A DNA stretch of 64,000 nt from Paenibacillus tundrae (GTDB taxonomy: Bacteria; Bacillota; Bacilli; Paenibacillales; Paenibacillaceae): the NCBI RefSeq assembly GCF_036884255.1, contig NZ_CP145605.1:1054001-1118000 (forward strand), given 5' to 3'. Shown here in pieces: positions 1 to 8,981 of this stretch (position 1 is the first letter of the stretch; the number at the start of each line of letters is the position of its first letter). Below the pieces are notes generated by a model. That model did no database searches. It saw only the letters and a list, made by a program, of their open reading frames with translations, and had not been told where the DNA came from. The position numbers and the translations under genes were made by a program.

Positions 1-749
1 AAAGGGAAAAACTCTCGGCCTGAGTGGTTAAATACCGCATCTAGAATCACTCGTATCCCACGTTCATGACAGGCATCCACCAGCTCTTTCAGTTTCTCAT
101 TCGTGCCGAAATGAGGATCTACCTTGAGATAGTTGCCAGTGTTGTACTTGTGGTTCGTCGTTGCCTGGAACAATGGACAGAAATAGATCGCGTTAATACC
201 GAGATTAACCAGATGGTCGAGGTGGTTGATAATGCCCTGCAAGTCACCTCCGAAGAAATTAACTGGCGTAGGCTCGCCGCCCCAAGGCTCCGCATTGGCC
301 GGACTGATAGAAGGATCGCCATTAGCATAACGTTCAGGGAATATTTGATAAAAGACCGCTTCTTTTACCCAAGCAGGAGCTTCAAAAATATCTGCCGGAT
401 TCATAAATGGGAAATCGAAGAACTCCAATGAATTTTCCGGCATTGCTGTCTCGAATCTGCGTTCAGTCATCCACACACATTGATCATCCTTCTCTAACCG
501 GAAACCGTAACGTAACCGGCGGTAAGGTGGCTGTACTTCAACCTCCCAATAATCGAAGAGGGCATCGCTGGTGAATAGATGCATGGGGAGGGTTTCCATC
601 GTTCGATCCCAGGCATACTTATCCCCGATAATGGCATAGGCGGCGTCTACATCTCCGCGCTTGGATCTCAGGCGAAGATGCATTGTAGAGCGGTCATAAG
701 CGTACGACCAATTTAATTTGGGGCGATGGTAAATAGCTTCGAGTAGCAT
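1..749 (-). CDS. Neopullulanase/cyclomaltodextrinase-like GH13 glycosidase, C-terminal part missing (runs off the window)
   Basis: Read on the minus strand from the ATG at 749, with AAGGAG 8 bases upstream. The first ~120 residues form a beta-sandwich-type N-domain seen in neopullulanases, followed by the start of the GH13 TIM barrel: WVKEAVFYQIFPERYANG, then GINAIYFCPLF, then DAVFNHSGREFF, which is GH13 conserved region I. Family members hydrolyse cyclodextrins, pullulan or maltodextrins in the cytoplasm, and no signal peptide is visible. Only about 249 residues are inside the window; the catalytic Asp/Glu regions II-IV lie beyond base 1. A terminator separates it from the gene upstream, so it is probably transcribed from its own promoter. 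Substrate cannot be fixed from this fragment. Confidence 0.9.
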   Translation of the reverse strand, partial: MLLEAIYHRPKLNWSYAYDRSTMHLRLRSKRGDVDAAYAIIGDKYAWDRTMETLPMHLFTSDALFDYWEVEVQPPYRRLRYGFRLEKDDQCVWMTERRFETAMPENSLEFFDFPFMNPADIFEAPAWVKEAVFYQIFPERYANGDPSISPANAEPWGGEPTPVNFFGGDLQGIINHLDHLVNLGINAIYFCPLFQATTNHKYNTGNYLKVDPHFGTNEKLKELVDACHERGIRVILDAVFNHSGREFFP

Positions 750-795
750 TCAAGTCACTCCTTATGGATAAAAGTTATAGAATCCGGCTATAAAC

Positions 796-838
796 GCAAA
801 AAAGGCACAACCCCCAATGTTCACGAGGTTGTACCTTT
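796..838 (-). terminator. Rho-independent terminator after the 953-1531 gene
   Basis: A 12-bp stem (801-812 with 827-838, one wobble) is followed on the minus strand by a run of six T. It ends the transcript of the secreted-protein gene before the GH13 gene. Confidence 0.75.
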
Positions 839-952
839 CGGCAGCATAGCCTTTTGATTATAGCGTTATTATACGAACTAAATTCGCAAAAGAAAACACT
901 TTTTTTTACTTTTATCTCACTTTTTTGATCTCGCCATAATGAGCACTACAGC

Positions 953-1531
953 TTACAGATCATAACCAAGCTTAGCTGCATATTTAACTAGCTCATTATT
1001 GGATTGCTCGATCAGTTTAGCGCCTTGAGCAAGTTTAGCATTGCCTTGTTTCAGCAAAGTGCTGTTCACTTTAGTTTTGGATACCGACTTCTTGAACAAC
1101 TGGTAAGCTTCAAGCTGTGTGTAGCTTCCTTTGACCAGTTTGGCATGAATTTTTTGCAATTCAGCATTTTGTGGTTTTACTAGTTTCAGCTTAGATACAT
1201 ATTTGGTGTAGTTAGGGATTGCGGTATTAGTCAATTTCAGGAACACAGATTTGCGATTCGCAGAAGTGATAATAGTACCGCCACTTACAGCGTTGAACGC
1301 TTTTTCTTCATACACTGCCGCTTCTGTCAATTTATCAATGTAGTCCAGAAAATCAATCTCTTCGTCCGTCGGTAACGGTTCGTCTTGAGATGTATCGTAA
1401 CCATATTCACTGTCTTCTGAGTAGGTAGATGTTGTATCCTCAGCTGCAGCCGCATAAGAACCAGCAGGTAGGAATACGCCTCCTAGCAAAGCAAAACTCA
1501 TAATCAATGATAATATCCAAGATTTCTTCAT
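953..1531 (-). CDS. Secreted helical protein of unknown function
   Basis: 192 residues. The first ~28 are a clear Sec signal peptide (KK, hydrophobic core, then SYAAAAED as a likely signal peptidase I site). An acidic segment rich in D, E, S, T and Y follows (about 30-60), and then a Lys-rich, probably all-helical region to the end with no cysteine or catalytic motif. No family is recognised. The start is supported by a G-rich ribosome binding site just upstream. It is monocistronic, with a terminator downstream. Confidence 0.7.
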   Translation of the reverse strand: MKKSWILSLIMSFALLGGVFLPAGSYAAAAEDTTSTYSEDSEYGYDTSQDEPLPTDEEIDFLDYIDKLTEAAVYEEKAFNAVSGGTIITSANRKSVFLKLTNTAIPNYTKYVSKLKLVKPQNAELQKIHAKLVKGSYTQLEAYQLFKKSVSKTKVNSTLLKQGNAKLAQGAKLIEQSNNELVKYAAKLGYDL

Positions 1532-1958
1532 GTTTCATAGCCCCCATCTGGGTCATGTCTTAAATCTCACTGATCGGAATTCTAAGACAATCCCTAATTT
1601 ATGTATATTATTCCAATGGATAATCTAACATAGTGCGACAGTAAATTACAGGAATAGATTTACATAAAATCGTTCTCAGCGATAATTACGAAATAGTACC
1701 TATTCAACGTTCCGGAGGGGGTCTGAGAGATAGGTATAAAGAGGTATTAGCATGTTCATATGTGAAAACGAGAGCGTGTTTCTCATAAACTTCATATCTT
1801 TATAGCATAATAGGAGGTGAATAATTACATAAATGTGTGTTTGATAAAAGTGGGATTATATAAGGTATAAAGTTGGATCTCTCACAATTCCTATATTAAT
1901 AAGTAATAGGAGTCTGAATGACATCCGCACATCTCGGGAAATATTGCCAAATAAATGC
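1532..1958. other. Intergenic region without a recognised gene
   Basis: AT-rich spacer between the divergent secreted-protein gene and the siderophore importer. It should hold the minus-strand promoter of the former. I see no coding potential, RNA gene or clear repeat. Confidence 0.5.
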
Positions 1959-2012
1959 TTGTACAAAGCACATAACTGAATTACAATACAAATGATAATG
2001 AGATTCAATATC
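1959..2012 (+). promoter_or_regulatory. Promoter and Fur box of the siderophore importer
   Basis: TTGTAC (1959-1964), 17-base spacer and TACAAT (1982-1987) resemble a sigma-A promoter. Bases 1994-2012 match the 19-base Fur consensus at 16 positions and sit where transcription should start, so iron-bound Fur would block initiation. The site is 28 bases upstream of the binding-protein ATG. Confidence 0.75.
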
Positions 2013-2040
2013 ATTTAGAGGATAGGGGAGTCGGGTTAGC

Positions 2041-3054
2041 ATGTTCAGATTTAAGAAAAAGCTATTTATGTACGCTACACTTCTATTGATGATTTCACTG
2101 CTGGCAGGGTGTGCATCGGGGGGGAGTGCAGAGACAACAAATACGGCAAGCCAAGCTACGAGCGGGAACACGAGCAGTAGTGAAAGCGATACAACGAGCA
2201 ATACGACAGATGATCAGACTAGAGTGATCAAGCATGCTATGGGTGAAACCACAATTACAGGTACACCGCAGAAGATTGTAACACTGTTCCAAGGTGCGAA
2301 TGATGTTGTCGTTGCTCTGGGTGTTAAGCCCACAGGCGTTGTTGAATCGTGGGTTCAGCAACCTGTATACGAATATCTGAGAGCAGATCTGGACGGCGTA
2401 CCGCAAGTGGGTCAAGAACCTCAGCCCAATATGGAAGAGATCAACAAATTGAAGCCTGATCTCATTATTGCAACGAAGATCAGACATGAGGACATCTATG
2501 AACAGCTGTCACAGATCGCTCCAACGGTTGTCACAGAGACGTTGTTTGATTGGAAAGAAACCGTGAAACTGGCTGGCGAAGCAATGAATAAGGTGGAGGA
2601 ATCGGACAAGCTGCTTGCGGATTGGAATACGCGTGTAGCTGACTTCAAAGAAAAAATGGGTGATCGCCTCCCGATCGAAGCAACCATTACTAACTTCAGA
2701 GCCGATCAAGTTCGTATTTTCTACATGGGTTATGCAGGCAAAATTCTGAAAGAGCTTGGTTTCACAAGACCAGCAGGTCATGATGAAGATACTTGGGGTG
2801 TTGAATTGACGTCCAAAGAGAGCATTCCAGATATGAATGCAGACTTGATCTTCAACTTTAATTCAGGTACTGAGACGGAAGCGATTCAGAAGAACTATGA
2901 GGACTGGACGAGCAGTCCATTGTGGAAGAATCTCGATGCTGTGAAGAATAACCAGCTGGTTCAAGTCGACGAAGTGGCTTGGAACATGGCAGGGGGATAC
3001 ACATCTGCTAATATGATGCTGGATGATCTGTATGAATATTTCAAATTGAATTAA
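2041..3054 (+). CDS. Iron-siderophore ABC transporter, substrate-binding lipoprotein
   Basis: 337 residues. The signal peptide ends in a lipobox (LLAGC, Cys at about 24), followed by a Ser/Thr linker and a FecB/BtuF-type (PF01497) binding domain: TPQKIVTLFQGANDVVVALG near the start, NKLKPDLIIA in the middle and a C-terminal lobe ending in a long helix. It would capture a ferric siderophore outside the membrane and pass it to the FecCD permeases encoded next. A Fur box and promoter lie directly upstream. Position beside an NIS biosynthetic operon suggests that its ligand is that operon's product; this is inference. A hairpin terminator separates it from the permease genes. Confidence 0.92.
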   Translation: MFRFKKKLFMYATLLLMISLLAGCASGGSAETTNTASQATSGNTSSSESDTTSNTTDDQTRVIKHAMGETTITGTPQKIVTLFQGANDVVVALGVKPTGVVESWVQQPVYEYLRADLDGVPQVGQEPQPNMEEINKLKPDLIIATKIRHEDIYEQLSQIAPTVVTETLFDWKETVKLAGEAMNKVEESDKLLADWNTRVADFKEKMGDRLPIEATITNFRADQVRIFYMGYAGKILKELGFTRPAGHDEDTWGVELTSKESIPDMNADLIFNFNSGTETEAIQKNYEDWTSSPLWKNLDAVKNNQLVQVDEVAWNMAGGYTSANMMLDDLYEYFKLN

Positions 3055-3062
3055 CGGGAGCG

Positions 3063-3118
3063 AGACCTGCCATGCACCAACATTTGAAGCAAAGTGTATG
3101 GGCTGGCAGGTCTTTTTG
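3063..3118 (+). terminator. Hairpin with T-run between binding-protein and permease genes
   Basis: A 10-bp perfect stem (3063-3072 with 3104-3113) and a T5 tract. As the downstream permease genes lack an obvious promoter in the 90-base gap, this may act as a partial terminator giving more binding protein than permease. Confidence 0.7.
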
Positions 3119-3144
3119 CATTTCATGGATGAAAGAGTGAGAAT

Positions 3145-4158
3145 ATGTTTCCCCTTTTTACGAAGACAAGCGGAAAGATTTATGGAATCGTGGGATTATT
3201 TGTTTTGCTGATGTTAGCCTGTGTGTCCAGTATGATCTTTGGACGTACAGCGATTACGTTGCAGGATGCGGTGGATGCACTCCAGCACTATGATGAAGAA
3301 TCCATCGCGCATATCGTGCTGTTAACAGAACGTCTGCCACGCACGGTCATTGCTGCGGTTGTAGGGGCAAGTTTGGCTGTAGCAGGAGCGCTTATGCAAG
3401 CGTTGACTCGTAACCCACTCGCTTCTCCGAGTGTGTTCGGAATCAACGCTGGAGCCATTTTCTTCATTGTGATTGCCATCGTTGTTCTGTCCGTTTCATC
3501 CTTAAATACAATGATGTGGTTTGGTTTTGCAGGTGCAGCAATTGCTGCTGCTATCGTATATGGGCTGGGGTCGCTTGGGCGAGACGGTCTAACACCAATC
3601 AAAATTGTACTGGCAGGCACTGCCATTACAGCACTGTTTTCTTCCTTCACTCAAGCGGTGCTTATATTGGATGGAACGGGTCTTCAGGATGTGTTGTTCT
3701 GGCTGGCCGGTTCAGTAAGTGGACGAACGCTGGACATGTTATATCCTGTTCTTCCTTATATGACGGTTGCAGCAATTGTAGCGCTCTTCATGGGAAGGGC
3801 GGTCAATCTACTGTTGACGGGTGATGATATTGCTAAAGGCATGGGACAGAATGTGCTGTTAGTTAAGCTGCTCATGGGTGTGGTTACCGTATTGCTTGCT
3901 GGTGGTTCTGTTGCCGTTGCTGGCTCGGTCGGTCTGGTTGGTCTCGTTGTTCCACATATCATGCGTGCCCTGGTGGGCAATGATTATCGCTGGCTGGTAC
4001 CCTATTCCATACTTGGGGGAGCCATCTTATTGCTATCCGCTGATGTTGTCGCAAGACTGGTCATCATGCCGCAGGAAATTCCGCTAGGTGTCATGACAGC
4101 AATCATCGGCGGCCCCTTCTTCGTATACATAGCCCGTAAGGGGGGGACGAAAATATGA
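3145..4158 (+). CDS. FecCD-family siderophore permease, subunit 1
   Basis: 337 residues with about nine or ten hydrophobic segments. Family hallmarks include RLPRTVIAAVVGASLAVAG near residue 55, the RNPLASPSVFGINAGA segment, and GLVGLVVPHIMRALVGNDYR in the C-terminal third, the coupling region that contacts the ATPase. It forms the transmembrane channel for ferric siderophore import with the next gene product. Its stop overlaps the following start by four bases (ATGA), so the two subunits are translationally coupled. The ribosome binding site is weak. Confidence 0.93.
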   Translation: MFPLFTKTSGKIYGIVGLFVLLMLACVSSMIFGRTAITLQDAVDALQHYDEESIAHIVLLTERLPRTVIAAVVGASLAVAGALMQALTRNPLASPSVFGINAGAIFFIVIAIVVLSVSSLNTMMWFGFAGAAIAAAIVYGLGSLGRDGLTPIKIVLAGTAITALFSSFTQAVLILDGTGLQDVLFWLAGSVSGRTLDMLYPVLPYMTVAAIVALFMGRAVNLLLTGDDIAKGMGQNVLLVKLLMGVVTVLLAGGSVAVAGSVGLVGLVVPHIMRALVGNDYRWLVPYSILGGAILLLSADVVARLVIMPQEIPLGVMTAIIGGPFFVYIARKGGTKI

Positions 4159-5198
4159 GAAAGATGTTAACCTTTCGCACGAAAAAAGATGCCATTTCAC
4201 TGCAAATGGAACGGAAATCATTAATAGTCATTATTGTATTGTTTATGCTATCTCTAGTTGCAGCGATCGTTGGCACAAGTATAGGCAGTGATTATATTTC
4301 TCCACTCCATGTGCTGCAAACGATCTTTAAGTTAGGTACGGGTGACTATGATTTTGTGGTGCTCACCTTAAGGTTACCCCGTGTGTTATTGTCTCTTCTC
4401 GTCGGTGCAGCACTGGGAATGTCTGGTGCAATCCTACAGGGGATCATTCGTAATCCGCTCGCTTCACCGGATGTCATTGGGATCACAGGTGGCGCAGCTG
4501 TTGCCGCTGTTGGTTTCGTATCCATTCTGGGTGGAACGATCAGTATTAAGTTACTTCCGCTGTTTGCCATTATAGGAGCGCTAATTACAGCGTTAGTGAT
4601 CTATGTGCTGGCATGGAAAAAAGGAGTAACTCCTATCCGTCTCGTACTGATCGGGATTGGAATCTCGGCAATTATGGGCGCAGGGACGACCTTTATGCTG
4701 ATTCTGAGCCCATTCTATACGGCTGGACAGGCCTATATCTGGCTGACAGGCAGCATCTATGGAGCATCATGGCTTGATATCCAAACGATTCTACCGGTGA
4801 TTTTCATTGTTGTACCTCTCGCGATTTGGTTTGCCAGAAGTCTAAATGCACAGGAGTTCGGTGATGATGTGGCAACTGGGCTCGGTGTAACCGTGCAATG
4901 GCATCGCTCATTACTGCTTCTATGTAGTGTGCTACTCGCAGGCATCGCCGTCGCTGTTGCTGGAACCATCGGATTCGTGGGTCTAATTGCACCACATATT
5001 GCACGCAAGTTAGTAGGCAGGATGTTTGGAAGCTTGCTTCTAGTATCGGGTCTTGTTGGCGCATTGCTCGTACTAAGTGCCGATCTGATTGCACGTACGG
5101 CTTTCCTTCCCCTTGATGTGCCAGCAGGTGTATTTACGGCGGGGATCGGTGCACCATTTTTCCTATATTTATTGTTTAAGAATCGAAACCAGTTTTGA
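4155..5198 (+). CDS. FecCD-family siderophore permease, subunit 2
   Basis: 347 residues, polytopic, a diverged paralogue of the preceding permease. It shows LRLPRVLLSLLVGAALGMSG, RNPLASPDVIGITGGAA and GFVGLIAPHIARKLVG at the expected places. It would pair with the upstream permease as a heterodimer in the cytoplasmic membrane. A short cytoplasmic extension (about 25 residues) precedes the first membrane helix. The ATPase gene begins 13 bases after its stop. Confidence 0.93.
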   Translation: MRKMLTFRTKKDAISLQMERKSLIVIIVLFMLSLVAAIVGTSIGSDYISPLHVLQTIFKLGTGDYDFVVLTLRLPRVLLSLLVGAALGMSGAILQGIIRNPLASPDVIGITGGAAVAAVGFVSILGGTISIKLLPLFAIIGALITALVIYVLAWKKGVTPIRLVLIGIGISAIMGAGTTFMLILSPFYTAGQAYIWLTGSIYGASWLDIQTILPVIFIVVPLAIWFARSLNAQEFGDDVATGLGVTVQWHRSLLLLCSVLLAGIAVAVAGTIGFVGLIAPHIARKLVGRMFGSLLLVSGLVGALLVLSADLIARTAFLPLDVPAGVFTAGIGAPFFLYLLFKNRNQF

Positions 5199-5211
5199 GG
5201 AGGAGAGAAGC

Positions 5212-6033
5212 GTGAGCATTCTGGAAGCAAAGAACCTTACAATCTCTTATGGAGCAGATCCGATCATAGATAATCTGAATCTAACGATTCCAAAAGGACA
5301 GATTACGGTTCTCATTGGTAGTAATGGCTGTGGCAAATCAACATTGCTCCGCACGATGGCCCGATTGTTAAAATCCAGCTCAGGCTCCGTGCTGCTAGAT
5401 GGTGATGAGATTGCCAAGCTCCCTACCAAAGAGATTTCAAGACGCATGTCAATCCTGCCACAAGGCTCCTCCGCACCGGAAGGTCTTACAGTCAATCAAT
5501 TAGTCAGACAGGGGAGATATCCGCATCAGAGCTGGCTGAAGCAATGGTCTCGCGAAGATGAACGCATGGTTAAGCTAGCACTTGAATCAACACATCTAAC
5601 GGAGCTAGCGGATCGACCGGTCGATGCATTGTCTGGTGGTCAGCGCCAGCGTGCCTGGATTGCGATGACACTGGCTCAAGGCACGGAGACGTTGCTGCTG
5701 GATGAGCCGACGACGTATCTGGATATGACCCATCAGATTGAAATACTGGACTTATTATTTGAATTAAATGAGCAAGAAGGCCGTACCATTGTGATGGTGC
5801 TACATGATATCAATTTGGCTTGCCGATATGCACATCACATCGTAGCCGTTCATAACAAATCCATTTATGCAGAAGGAAAACCGGAGCAGATCGTTACGCA
5901 GGACATGATTCGTACTGTGTTTCAGATGGAATGTGAGATTGCTGTTGATCCGTTGTTTGGGACGCCGACCTGTATCCCACATGGAAGGGGAAGAAAGTTA
6001 GACGGCGAGAAGCGTTACACCCAACTGGCTTAA
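5212..6033 (+). CDS. FecE/FhuC-type siderophore ABC transporter ATPase
   Basis: 273 residues from the GTG at 5212, chosen because GAGGAGGAG lies just upstream and earlier in-frame starts would run deep into the permease gene. Walker A GSNGCGKST (about 36-44), Q-loop at LPQGSSAP, signature LSGGQRQR, Walker B LLLDEPTTYLD and the switch His in VLHDINLA are all intact. It powers ferric siderophore uptake through the two preceding permeases. A hairpin at 6174 may end the transcript. Confidence 0.94.
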   Translation: MSILEAKNLTISYGADPIIDNLNLTIPKGQITVLIGSNGCGKSTLLRTMARLLKSSSGSVLLDGDEIAKLPTKEISRRMSILPQGSSAPEGLTVNQLVRQGRYPHQSWLKQWSREDERMVKLALESTHLTELADRPVDALSGGQRQRAWIAMTLAQGTETLLLDEPTTYLDMTHQIEILDLLFELNEQEGRTIVMVLHDINLACRYAHHIVAVHNKSIYAEGKPEQIVTQDMIRTVFQMECEIAVDPLFGTPTCIPHGRGRKLDGEKRYTQLA

Positions 6034-6173
6034 GGATGAAGAACTGCAAGTGTCGATATCCTGGTATCGTCTGACCTAGGAACCATTGACCCAATCAGGC
6101 ATCCTCGATGCTATTGACCGACATGTCCCAAGATGAAATATAAGGCAGCTGCTTGATTTGTTTCTTTTAAACT

Positions 6174-6215
6174 GACAAACGTCTCTAGGTTTCATAGTGG
6201 GGCGTTTGTCTCTTT
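6174..6215 (+). terminator. Putative terminator of the importer operon
   Basis: Stem GACAAACG/CGTTTGTC (6174-6181 with 6203-6210), a 21-base loop and TCTTTTC after it. The rest of the 6034-6456 spacer shows only small hairpins and no gene. Confidence 0.55.
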
Positions 6216-6456
6216 TCTCCCATTGACTATTACATATACCCTCCATATCTAGCCTCAACCGTATCTTAGACTAAGTAAATCAACTTTACCTAGCCATACT
6301 ACAATCGTTATTTTAACCCACCCTACGATCGTATCTCAGCAATATCACAACTCAAACACCGAACCAATCACCGAATCAATCAACATAAAGACTTATGATC
6401 ATCTGCGTATCAAACACCCATTCTAAATATACTTAAAATTCCTTTAAAGTTTCCAA

Positions 6457-6515
6457 TTGACATAAATACTATATTTACCATAAAATAGATTTAGGTGATA
6501 TTGATAATCATTATC
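6457..6515 (+). promoter_or_regulatory. Promoter and Fur box of the NIS siderophore operon
   Basis: TTGACA (6457-6462) and TAAAAT (6481-6486) are separated by 18 bases and look like a good sigma-A promoter. Bases 6497-6515 match the 19-base Fur consensus at 18 positions and begin about 10 bases after the -10 element, covering the expected start of transcription. This is the best Fur site in the window and predicts iron-repressed expression of the eight downstream genes. Confidence 0.88.
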
Positions 6516-6587
6516 AAAATGAACCAACTAAAAATCGGATGAAGCAGAGGCTAGAGTGCGTCTTCATTGGATCGGGGAGGATTTCCA

Positions 6588-7589
6588 GTGTTTCCGAAAG
6601 GGATTCAGAATCTGCAAAACCGACTCATTCTAAGCAAAGCCCTGGAGATGGGAATCGACTGCAAGCCACTCCTTGCAGGCTGTGAGGATTTTCTGGAACT
6701 CTCGTCCCAGGATAGAAGAATCATCATCAACAAGACGAGGTCTCATCATCTACCGCTAATTGCCGGACTACTGGCGAAGAACAAGCAGGTGTGTAACATG
6801 CTGTTAGAGCAGCAAGGAATGCCTGTACCTTCCTTTGTTGTCCTGAGTGAAATGGGAGATGAGGCTGTTCATTTTCTAGAAGTGAATCAGTCGATTGTCG
6901 TCAAACCTCTTGATGCAAGTGGCAGTGCTGGCGTCACACTTGATGTACGGACTGTTCAAGAGATGGAGACCGCGATTGATCGAGCGTTAGCCCATAGTAC
7001 AAGCATTATGCTCCAGCGCTTTGTGCGAGGGATAGATTATAGGGTTCTAGTCATTAATGGGGCTATTGCCGCTGTCAATAAATATCGTCCTGTCTTCGTG
7101 GAGGGCGACGGTATCTCAACGATTAAGGAGTTAATCCAAAGGTTGAATCAGGAAAGACTTCAATTGACCCATATCGGAGAATATGAAGCATTCCCGGAGC
7201 TTGAAGAGGATTCCGCACAACTGCATCAAGCCTTGCGTGCACAGGGAGTTATTTCTGAGGATGTGCCTTCCTTAGGCAGACAGATTGAGCTGTACCTTCT
7301 ACGTAATTCAGCCGCTGGGAATATCAGTGAGTTCTATATGGATTGTACGGAAGATATGCATGAGGCTAACGCTCTCATGGCGAGCCAAGCTGCGAACGCA
7401 CTACAGATTGATGTAGCCGGGATCGATATCCGCTGCTCGGATATGCGGGTCCCTATTACGAAAGAGAATGGAGGCATTTTGGAGGTAAACGCACTTCCAG
7501 ATATGACGCATCACGTCTTTCCTCATGGAGGCACTACGCGTGATGTTGTGCGCATGTACTTAGAGTATCTTGTTCAGCATGAACTGTAG
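6588..7589 (+). CDS. Stand-alone ATP-grasp ligase like the cyanophycin synthetase ATP-grasp domain
   Basis: 333 residues from the GTG at 6588; the GGGGAGGA at 6574-6581 lies 6 bases before it, whereas an earlier TTG at 6567 has no such site. The sequence follows the ATP-grasp part of CphA: VVKPLDASGSAGVTLDV (ATP-binding strand and loop), LQRFVRGIDYRVLVINGAIAAVNK, VEGDGISTIKELI, then AGIDIRC and the metal-binding ILEVNALPDM, ending GGTTRDVVRMYLEYL. The Mur-ligase-like half of CphA is absent. ATP-grasp enzymes activate a carboxylate as acyl phosphate and join an amine. As first gene of a siderophore operon it may attach an amino acid to the product or a precursor; the substrate is unknown. Confidence 0.8.
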   Translation: MFPKGIQNLQNRLILSKALEMGIDCKPLLAGCEDFLELSSQDRRIIINKTRSHHLPLIAGLLAKNKQVCNMLLEQQGMPVPSFVVLSEMGDEAVHFLEVNQSIVVKPLDASGSAGVTLDVRTVQEMETAIDRALAHSTSIMLQRFVRGIDYRVLVINGAIAAVNKYRPVFVEGDGISTIKELIQRLNQERLQLTHIGEYEAFPELEEDSAQLHQALRAQGVISEDVPSLGRQIELYLLRNSAAGNISEFYMDCTEDMHEANALMASQAANALQIDVAGIDIRCSDMRVPITKENGGILEVNALPDMTHHVFPHGGTTRDVVRMYLEYLVQHEL

Positions 7590-7625
7590 TTCATCTCAAA
7601 TCGATCATAAGGAGCGTAATATGCA

Positions 7626-8981
7626 ATGTCAGTAGAAGTGCAGTCCGACTATCTGAAGCTTCAAAATGAAAAGGAATCGAATGCGCGCTCGTACCCTAGA
7701 CACTTTCCACTTGTGATCAGTAAGGCTAAAGGGATTACGGTTACCGATACTGAAGGTCGTGACTACTACGATTGTCTTGCAGGTGCAGGAACGCTTGCCC
7801 TAGGGCATAACCATGAGACCGTTACGGATGCGATTCGTGGTGTGCTTGATCAACAGATTCCGTTACATACCTTGGATTTAGCAACACCATTGAAGCTTGC
7901 ATTTATGCAAGAACTACTCTCCATTCTTCCGAATGAACTAAAGGATACGGCCAAAATTCAGTTCTGTGGGCCAACTGGAGCCGATGCGGTAGAAGCGGCA
8001 ATTAAACTAGTCAAAAACGCGACAGGTGGCAAGTCCATCCTTGCCTTCCAAGGAAGCTACCATGGTTCAACCCAGGCGACTATGGCGATGAGTGGCAATC
8101 TGAGCAAAAAGCAACATCTACAGAGCCTTTTACCCGATGTGCATTTCCTGCCGTTTCCCTACGAATATCGCTGCCCATTTGGGATGGGGGAAGGTATGAC
8201 CGCCAAGCTTAGTGCCCAATACATTGAGAATCTGCTGGATGATTGCGAGAGCGGTATTGCGTTGCCGTGTGGCATTATTCTGGAAACTGTGCAGGGTGAA
8301 GGCGGAGTAATTCCTGCGGATATCGAATGGCTGCGGCAATTGCGCCGTATTACGTCTGAGCGGGGCATTCCACTGATTATTGATGAAGTTCAGACAGGCA
8401 TTGGCCGCACGGGGCGGATGTTTTCATTTGAACATGCTGGGATTGTACCGGATGTGATCATCTGCTCCAAAGCGGTAGGTGGCAGCTTACCCATGGCCGT
8501 TGTGATCTATAAAGAAGAACTGGATCAATGGCAACCCGGCGCGCATACGGGAACCTTCCGAGGTAACCAGCTAGGGATGGCCGCAGGTCTTGCGACCCTT
8601 CGCCACATGCAAGAGCAGAACATTCTTCAGAACGTGCAATTGCGCAGCGAGCAGTTCATGCATCGATTGGAGCAATTGAAAGGGCAGTATGCAGAGATTG
8701 GAGATGTTCGGGGCAGAGGACTGATGATTGGGGTAGAGATCGTTAATCCTGCTGGCTCGAAGGATCGGTTAGGACATTATCTACAGAATGGAGCGTTAGC
8801 TGCATCCATCCAGCATGAATGCTTCAACAATGGCTTAATCGTGGAAGTCGGTGGTCGTCATTCGGCTGTGATCCGGTTCCTGCCACCACTCAATATTACA
8901 GAGCAGGAGACGGCAGCGGTACTGGGGATTTTTGAGAAATCCGTGCAAGCAGCTATTGCTTTAACGACAGCTACGGCATGA
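7626..8981 (+). CDS. L-2,4-diaminobutyrate:2-oxoglutarate aminotransferase-like class III PLP enzyme
   Basis: 451 residues. It has the diaminobutyrate/acetylornithine aminotransferase fold: QFCGPTGADAVEAAIKLVKNATG, FQGSYHGST, IIDEVQTGIGRTG and the Schiff-base lysine K282 in CSKAVGGSLP, then HTGTFRGNQLG. The N-terminal YPRHFPLVISKAKG and C-terminal VIRFLPPL also fit the RhbA/Dat type, which transfers an amino group to aspartate 4-semialdehyde to give L-2,4-diaminobutyrate. In siderophore clusters this supplies the diamine backbone. No separate diaminobutyrate decarboxylase is nearby; a SbnH-like decarboxylase later in the operon could act instead. AAGGAG precedes the ATG, and the stop overlaps the next start. 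Confidence 0.88.
   Translation: MSVEVQSDYLKLQNEKESNARSYPRHFPLVISKAKGITVTDTEGRDYYDCLAGAGTLALGHNHETVTDAIRGVLDQQIPLHTLDLATPLKLAFMQELLSILPNELKDTAKIQFCGPTGADAVEAAIKLVKNATGGKSILAFQGSYHGSTQATMAMSGNLSKKQHLQSLLPDVHFLPFPYEYRCPFGMGEGMTAKLSAQYIENLLDDCESGIALPCGIILETVQGEGGVIPADIEWLRQLRRITSERGIPLIIDEVQTGIGRTGRMFSFEHAGIVPDVIICSKAVGGSLPMAVVIYKEELDQWQPGAHTGTFRGNQLGMAAGLATLRHMQEQNILQNVQLRSEQFMHRLEQLKGQYAEIGDVRGRGLMIGVEIVNPAGSKDRLGHYLQNGALAASIQHECFNNGLIVEVGGRHSAVIRFLPPLNITEQETAAVLGIFEKSVQAAIALTTATA

Noticed and set aside
786..803. Cre-like sequence upstream of the GH13 gene
   Set aside because: At least two mismatches at conserved positions, and the segment overlaps the terminator of the neighbouring gene.
1896..2201. 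Minus-strand frame over the start of the siderophore-binding lipoprotein gene
   Set aside because: It overlaps the promoter, Fur box and lipoprotein gene and has no ribosome binding site or domain.
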